Assembly: GCA_947643945.1 (NCBI GenBank)
Contig: CANRXN010000024.1
Coordinates: 1 to 8,986 of the forward strand
Origin: an uncultured Clostridium sp.
Lineage (GTDB): Bacteria > Bacillota > Clostridia > TANB77 > CAG-508
DNA: 8,986 nucleotides
Direction of reading: 5' to 3'
The notes beneath the pieces were generated by a model. That model was not told where the DNA came from. It saw only the letters and a list, made by a program, of their open reading frames with translations, and ran no database searches. Numbering within the stretch: the stretch's first letter is position 1; every line of letters begins with the position of its first letter. Shown here piece by piece: positions 4,978 to 8,986 of the stretch. The translations under genes and the position numbers were made by a program.

Positions 4978-6819
4978 TTATATGGTTATATCGTTAAATT
5001 CTATTTTTAGTTTGTTTAACATTTCTTTTTCTCGATTGGTGCAGGTAAAGATTATGATTTGGTGGTCTTTAAATCGTTCTACTAAGTAGCTTAAGATGTT
5101 TTCTAACCTTTCATTGTCATAGTAGGCAAAGGCTTCGTCTAATAATATTGGCATTTTTTCGGTGGATAGTTCTTGTGCCATGGCTAATCTTAAAGAAAGG
5201 TATAATTGATCGATAGTTCCTATACTTAGTCGGTTTACTGGTATGTAGTTTCCGTTTTCTAGTTCAACTACTAATCCTGTTTCGTCGTTTAGCTTGACTT
5301 TATTGTATTTGTCTTTTGAAATTTTAGCAATTGTTTTTGATAAGTTCTCGGTAAACTTAGGGGTAACTGTGTTTTTCATTTTATTATAAGAATTTTCTAA
5401 AACTTCTTTAGCTAGATTCATACTCTTTTCTAGTTTCTTTAGGTTTACTAGTTTTTCATTATTGTCAACCAAACTTTCTTCTATGTTTGCTAAATTTTCT
5501 AATTTAGGTTCTATGTTTTTGTAATCTAATTGTAATTTGTGTAGTTCTATTTTTTGATTATTTATTTTATTTTCTTCTTCTTGTATTTTTTGATTGATAT
5601 TTTCTAAATTATTTTTTGTATTTTTTTCTATTTTTTTTGAATTTATTTCTTCGTCTAATTTTTTATTATTTTTTTCTAGTATTTCTATCTCAAAATGTAA
5701 TTGTTTTATTTCGGCATTTATTTTTTCTATTTTATTTTTTTGCTTATTTTCTTTCTTTTTTTGATGACTTTTAAAAAATAAGTAAAAAATTAAAACCGTT
5801 GATACTGTAAGAAGAAAAATAATATTAAAAAATTCATTTTTTATTAAAATAATTTGTAAAATATTAATTAAAATACTAATCAAAAAAATAAATATTATTC
5901 TTTTATTTTTTGTGTTTTTTTCTGTATTTATTCTTTTATTTTCTATTTTTATTTGATTTATTTTATTTTTTATACTATTTATTTTTTCATTATTTTCATT
6001 TTTTAATTTTTCTTTTAATTCTGTTTCTAAATTTATTTTTTCGTTTTCTTTTTTTTCGTTTTCTTGTAATATTTTTTCTTGTTTTAATTTTTCCAATTCT
6101 TTTTGAGCTTCTTCTATTTGGTTTGTTAGTTTGGTTTTATTTTCTTCTATTTCATACTTTATGTCTATTTGATTTTCTAGTTCTTGCTTTTGTTTTTGTA
6201 ATTCACTAATTTTTTGCATGGTTTGGTTAATTGGCTTCTCCCTAGACCTTTCGGTTCCAACCTCGTCTAAAATCCTTCGATTAATGCGGTCAATTGCTCT
6301 TTTATAGGATACGTTATCCTCTCCTGTTCCTACTAAGTTTGCAACCTTTTGAATTAAGATATTTTGTTGTTGTTTTTCTAGTTTTACTTCTTGTTGGTGG
6401 ATAACTACAGTTGATAAAAATAGTGCTTCATCTACTTTGGTTTGTTCATAAAAAAATTCATTTCCTTTATTTTTATCAATATTAAATTGCTTGGATATAT
6501 CCTCCATGGCTTCATTAAATATTTTTGGATTTTTCTTTCTAAAATCTCTAAATATTTCAAATTTTTCCTGGTTGTCTAGTTGGTATTCTAGTTTTCCTGA
6601 AAATTCTTCTCCTACCCATGGTGTGTATTTTTCAAAATTGGATATTTCTTTTCCATTTTTATTTTTGGATATTCCATAAAAAGAATCAGTAATAAAGTTT
6701 AAAAGGGTGGATTTTCCCCCTTCGTTTTCTCCATATATGATGTTTATTTTATTTTTTAAATTTATTTCTTTTTCTTTTAGTTTTCCATAGCCATTGATTT
6801 TTAGTTTATTTATTTGCAT
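4978..6819 (-). CDS. yhaN: YhaN-like AAA ATPase (SbcC/Rad50-type)
   Basis: A 613-aa SMC-like ATPase. The N terminus MQINKLKINGYGKL is typical of the YhaN/RecF group, with Walker A GENEGGKST at about 30-38. A long Lys/Glu-rich coiled coil spans about 205-480, interrupted near 305-348 by two hydrophobic, probably membrane-spanning segments, a known feature of YhaN-like proteins. The C-terminal lobe has a signature-like LSIGTIDQL at about 530 and Walker B PILLDEAF at about 555. It pairs with the YhaO-like nuclease upstream, as SbcC does with SbcD; a role in DNA end processing is inferred from the family. GGGAGG precedes the ATG. In all 613 codons there is no in-frame CGG, and it is the one long gene here with no frameshift. 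The coiled-coil region is extremely A-rich. Confidence 0.9.
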   Translation of the reverse strand: MQINKLKINGYGKLKEKEINLKNKINIIYGENEGGKSTLLNFITDSFYGISKNKNGKEISNFEKYTPWVGEEFSGKLEYQLDNQEKFEIFRDFRKKNPKIFNEAMEDISKQFNIDKNKGNEFFYEQTKVDEALFLSTVVIHQQEVKLEKQQQNILIQKVANLVGTGEDNVSYKRAIDRINRRILDEVGTERSREKPINQTMQKISELQKQKQELENQIDIKYEIEENKTKLTNQIEEAQKELEKLKQEKILQENEKKENEKINLETELKEKLKNENNEKINSIKNKINQIKIENKRINTEKNTKNKRIIFIFLISILINILQIILIKNEFFNIIFLLTVSTVLIFYLFFKSHQKKKENKQKNKIEKINAEIKQLHFEIEILEKNNKKLDEEINSKKIEKNTKNNLENINQKIQEEENKINNQKIELHKLQLDYKNIEPKLENLANIEESLVDNNEKLVNLKKLEKSMNLAKEVLENSYNKMKNTVTPKFTENLSKTIAKISKDKYNKVKLNDETGLVVELENGNYIPVNRLSIGTIDQLYLSLRLAMAQELSTEKMPILLDEAFAYYDNERLENILSYLVERFKDHQIIIFTCTNREKEMLNKLKIEFNDITI

Positions 6820-6862
6820 GGCTTCCTCCCTTTCATAAGTTTTTGCTTTTTTATTTTTACTT

Positions 6863-6907
6863 TAAAACGATGTTTTTTAACCTAAGTCCCCAAAAAACAT
6901 CGTTTTA
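6863..6907. other. Perfect 16-bp inverted repeat between yhaO and yhaN
   Basis: Arms 6863-6878 and 6892-6907 are exactly complementary (TAAAACGATGTTTTTT on the plus strand), with a 13-nt loop. The right arm includes the yhaO stop codon. No T-run follows on either strand, so it is not a standard terminator; it may adjust yhaN expression or protect the upstream mRNA. yhaN starts 44 nt beyond it. Confidence 0.85.
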
Positions 6908-7982
6908 GGATAAGGCTTCTAAGCCTATTTCAATTGCTTTTTCTATGATTTCTTTTTCTTCTTCGTTTCGTTCTTCTTGGTCTAATTTTTCTAACATTTC
7001 TTTGGTAAATAAACCTTTTAGGGTGTTTTCGTTTGCCATTTGTTCTAGGTTATAGTCTATTTTTGTGTGGTCTTTTATTTTTATGATTCTTTCGTTTTCT
7101 ACATATTTTAATAGGTCATAGGTATTAATTTCAAAGTTTCTGTTTCCGGTTAATATGATTTTTATGTATTGGCTATTTTTTATTTCTATTTGGTTTATTT
7201 TTTCGATTAGGTCTTCTTTTGCTATTAGGTCGGTTATGTCTATTTTAATTTCTTTAAATTCTTCGTCGTCTAATGGTATGAATTCTGTTTTTAGGCTGTT
7301 GTTTTCGATTTCTCCGGACTATCATGCCATGTTCGCCTAGTTCGTCAAATCCTAGGGATATAGTAGATCCGTGGGTATACGATGTTGGTTTGATGGTCTT
7401 TTTTGTGGATGTGTCCGCATTGCTATGTAGTCAAATCCTTTTTCTTGTAGTTCTTTTCTTGATAGGGAGTTGTATTGTTTTTCTTCTATGGAGGCTCCGT
7501 CTAGTGTTCCATGGATTACAAGTATATTTAGCTTGTTTTTGTCTTCTATTTTTAAGTCTTCGATTCCACAGTTTGTGCAATAATAGTCATTAAAACCGTA
7601 CCCATAGATGTTTGCTTCTTCGTTTTCTATTTTTTCGATTTTGTCACTAAATATTTTTACGTTTTTACTCCATTCGTATTGGTTGTAGTAAGAGTTTTTG
7701 GTGTATGGGTCATGGTTTCCTGGGGCTATGTATATTTTGGTTTGTGGTATTTCTTTGAATAGACTATCTATGTATTCTATGGTTGCTCCGTTTGATGTAT
7801 TTGCTTTCGTATAGGTCTCCTGCTATAAATAGGTACGGAATGTTGTTTTGTTTGATGTATTCGATTACTTTTTTGAAGGCTTTTCTTTGTTCCATTCTTC
7901 TTAAGTTTGCAAGTATCTTTTTATTGGCTAAGGCTACGAAAGGGCTGTCAAAGTGCATGTCTGCTATGTGTACAAATTTCAT
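6905..7982 (-). CDS. yhaO: YhaO-like metallophosphoesterase nuclease (SbcD family), with four CGG +1 shift sites
   Basis: Skipping one C at each in-frame CGG (7790, 7417, 7371, 7316) gives an uninterrupted 357-aa protein; the standard frame stops after 72 codons. Metal-binding motifs of the Mre11/SbcD fold appear in order: IADMHFDSP (D8, H10), AGDLYE (D56), PGNHDP (N89, H90), VIHGTLDG (H157) and GHIHKK (189-194). Three motifs depend on the shifts: Gly189 of GHIH, Gly204 in YPGST, and Gly222 in IVGEI; the first shift gives Gly65. The predicted activity is Mn-dependent DNA exonuclease/endonuclease with YhaN as ATPase partner. AAGGAGG lies 6 nt before the ATG. The restored length is exact: 1078 bases minus four skipped equals 358 codons including TAA. 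It is the most heavily shifted gene in the window. Confidence 0.9.
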
Positions 7983-8013
7983 GGTTTCCTCCTTCTTTAT
8001 TATTTTTTATTCT

Positions 8014-8042
8014 ATGTTATCACATTTTCTTGCCTTTTTCAA
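8014..8042 (-). promoter_or_regulatory. Promoter of yhaO-yhaN
   Basis: On the minus strand TTGAAA (8042-8037), a 17-nt spacer and TAACAT (8019-8014) with a TG extension lie about 30 nt before the yhaO ATG. The unit probably includes yhaN, with the inverted repeat between them. Confidence 0.75.
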
Positions 8043-8121
8043 TTTTTAATGGTATTTAACTTGGATTTTTAAAAGATTTGTTGCGATTCATTGTTGGCTT
8101 GAAAATAAATGAATGAAAAAA

Positions 8122-8296
8122 ATTTCTAATAAAAAATATGGAAATCAAGCGAATGTAGAGTAATCAAGCTAGAAATTCTTAATTTATTTTTTGGAAAGAG
8201 TTCAAGCTTGTCTTGGAAGGGTACCAAAAAATAAATTTAGAATTTCTGTGAAGATTGCTCACCCCGAGCTTGTTTCAAATATTTTTTATTAGAAAT
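8122..8296. repeat. 175-bp imperfect inverted repeat (MITE-like or giant terminator)
   Basis: The outer 18 bp are perfect (8122-8139 with 8279-8296: ATTTCTAATAAAAAATAT). An inner block of 24 bp has one mismatch (AGAAATTC.AATTTATTTTTTGG, 8171-8194 with 8224-8247). The middle parts align imperfectly (CAAGC, GAG, AATC), and a central loop of about 29 nt carries CAAGCTTG. The whole would fold into one long stem. On the minus strand it is followed by TTTTTT, so it can end the coupling-protein transcript; its size and symmetry also fit a small non-autonomous mobile element. I saw no convincing target duplication. It fills most of the gene-free stretch 7983-8308. Confidence 0.75.
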
Positions 8297-8308
8297 GTTT
8301 GAATTCTT

Positions 8309-8984
8309 TTATTCGTCATCATCGATTGGTCCGGAATAATTCGTCAAATTTTGCTTCTAGCTCTTTTTGTAGGTCATAGATGTCATCGTCGTCTTCTTCT
8401 TGTGGTAACATTGGTGCTTCGTCTAAGCTATCTATTTCATTTAGGTCTAATTTTAAGTCCTTTGTTGTTTTTGGCTGTGGTTCTATTTGCTCTTTTAATG
8501 GTTGTTTTAGTCCTGCTTCTATTTTTGCTTCTTCTTGTTTTGGTTTGATTGGCTGGTCTAATGGGTCGTCAGCAAATAAATCGTCTAATGATTCTACTTT
8601 TAGGTTATCTACTGCTGATTCGTCTTGTTCTTCTACATAGGGGTTATATGGATTGTATTTTCTCCATACACCTCTGTCTTTTTCGCCTATATCATTATGA
8701 CTGATTTCTAATCCTGCCATTTTCTTTGCCATGTTATGTTTGAAGTAGTAGAATTTTTTAGCTTTTACTGGTTTGATTCCTTTTTCGTATATAATACAGT
8801 CGTCGTTATCCATTCTTCGTAGTTCGTCTGGTGTCATTAAGGCTCTTGCCATGACTTGGTCTGATACGGATTTTCCTGTTTTCCAGTTTTGCCTGTCTCG
8901 GTTGATGGATACACTGTCTCTTTCTATGGTTTTTTCTCCTAAGGCTTTTGAGAAGTATTCTACGGTTTTATAGGAGTTACTTCC
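8309..8984 (-). CDS. VirD4/TraG-type conjugation coupling protein, C-terminal part, with a CGG +1 shift near the end
   Basis: The gene runs off the right edge; 224 residues are visible, from GSNSYKTVEYFSKALGEKTI. The type IV coupling protein family supplies the hexameric ATPase that feeds the relaxase-DNA complex to the secretion channel. The segment YFSKALGEKT and then VSDQVMARALMTPDELRRMD (about 43-62) followed by CIIYEKGIKP match the C-terminal region of Firmicutes VirD4/TraG proteins; the Walker motifs would be upstream, outside the window. The last third is a low-complexity acidic/proline tail (LDDLFADDPLDQ, QEEDDDDIYD). The in-frame CGG at 8333-8331 is followed, after skipping C, by GPIDDDE and TAA at 8309. 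Without the shift the protein would end RTNR and TGA at 8319. The shift cannot be proved essential at this end, but it follows the rule seen in the other genes. Confidence 0.88.
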
Positions 8985-8986
8985 TA

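Noticed and set aside
5910..6209. Plus-strand Phe/Leu-rich ORF opposite yhaN
   Set aside because: It is the complement of the A-rich coiled-coil region of yhaN, which gives TTT/CTT runs; no ribosome binding site and no homology that I recognise.
3208..8340. The nine extra C bases as sequencing or assembly errors
   Set aside because: Errors do not respect reading frame. All nine lie immediately before a glycine codon and make an in-frame CGG, while CGG in other frames is never associated with a disruption and no frameshift of another kind was seen. Raw reads would settle it.
3208..8340. CGG reassigned to another single amino acid (as reported for Trp or Gln in some Firmicutes)
   Set aside because: Reading CGG as any one amino acid leaves the downstream frame wrong and soon meets a stop; only a +1 change restores the proteins.
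3208..8340. Classical P-site slippage as the mechanism
   Set aside because: The preceding codons are all different and cannot generally re-pair after moving one base (for example ATG to TGC, CCA to CAC).

Overview
The window is AT-rich DNA from a low-GC Gram-positive bacterium. A Bacillota / Clostridia-like lineage fits best: strong AAGGAGG-type ribosome binding sites, a yhaO-yhaN pair, VanZ-like and GNAT genes, and the tail of a conjugation coupling protein of the kind found in Firmicutes conjugative elements. All conventional genes are on the minus strand; only two small ORFs run on the plus strand. The species cannot be named from sequence alone.

Layout, left to right. 1-1921 and 1922-about 3110 are two cassette-like units. 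Each starts with the same 55-nt leader and a plus-strand ORF of 41-44 codons ending in a terminator. Facing it is a minus-strand small RNA with a perfect promoter (TTGACA, 17 nt, TATTAT) and its own terminator. Minus-strand cargo follows: a 123-aa unknown protein, a 67-aa unknown protein and a VanZ-like membrane protein in unit 1; a GNAT acetyltransferase and a remnant of the 123-aa gene in unit 2. A structured repeat lies upstream of the cargo in both. 3208-3687 is a 3'-truncated ZIP metal transporter gene, 3812-4871 prfA (release factor 1), 4978-6819 yhaN, 6905-7982 yhaO, 8122-8296 a long inverted repeat, and 8309-8986 the C-terminal part of a VirD4/TraG coupling protein.

Main result. Four genes (ZIP, prfA, yhaO, coupling protein) look broken by nine +1 frameshifts, but all nine have one cause. 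Each is at an in-frame CGG codon; skipping the C and reading the next three bases (GGN) as glycine restores the protein, including the GGQ motif of RF1, the GHIH motif of YhaO and conserved glycines of ZIP. I found no in-frame CGG read normally in any gene here, while eleven out-of-frame CGG trinucleotides inside genes cause no disruption. The simplest reading is that CGG is not an arginine codon in this organism: CGGN behaves as a four-base glycine codon or an obligatory +1 slip. The nearest precedent I know is the +1 shift at AGG codons in Perkinsus mitochondrial cox1.

Second result. The two small-ORF/antisense-RNA pairs are arranged like type I toxin-antitoxin loci of the pAD1 par class. 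In each, the antisense RNA is complementary to its own ORF start and to the loop of its own mRNA terminator. Both pairing sequences differ between units while the surrounding promoters are conserved, which is covariation supporting specific pairing. The peptides are hydrophilic and coiled-coil-like, unlike Fst.
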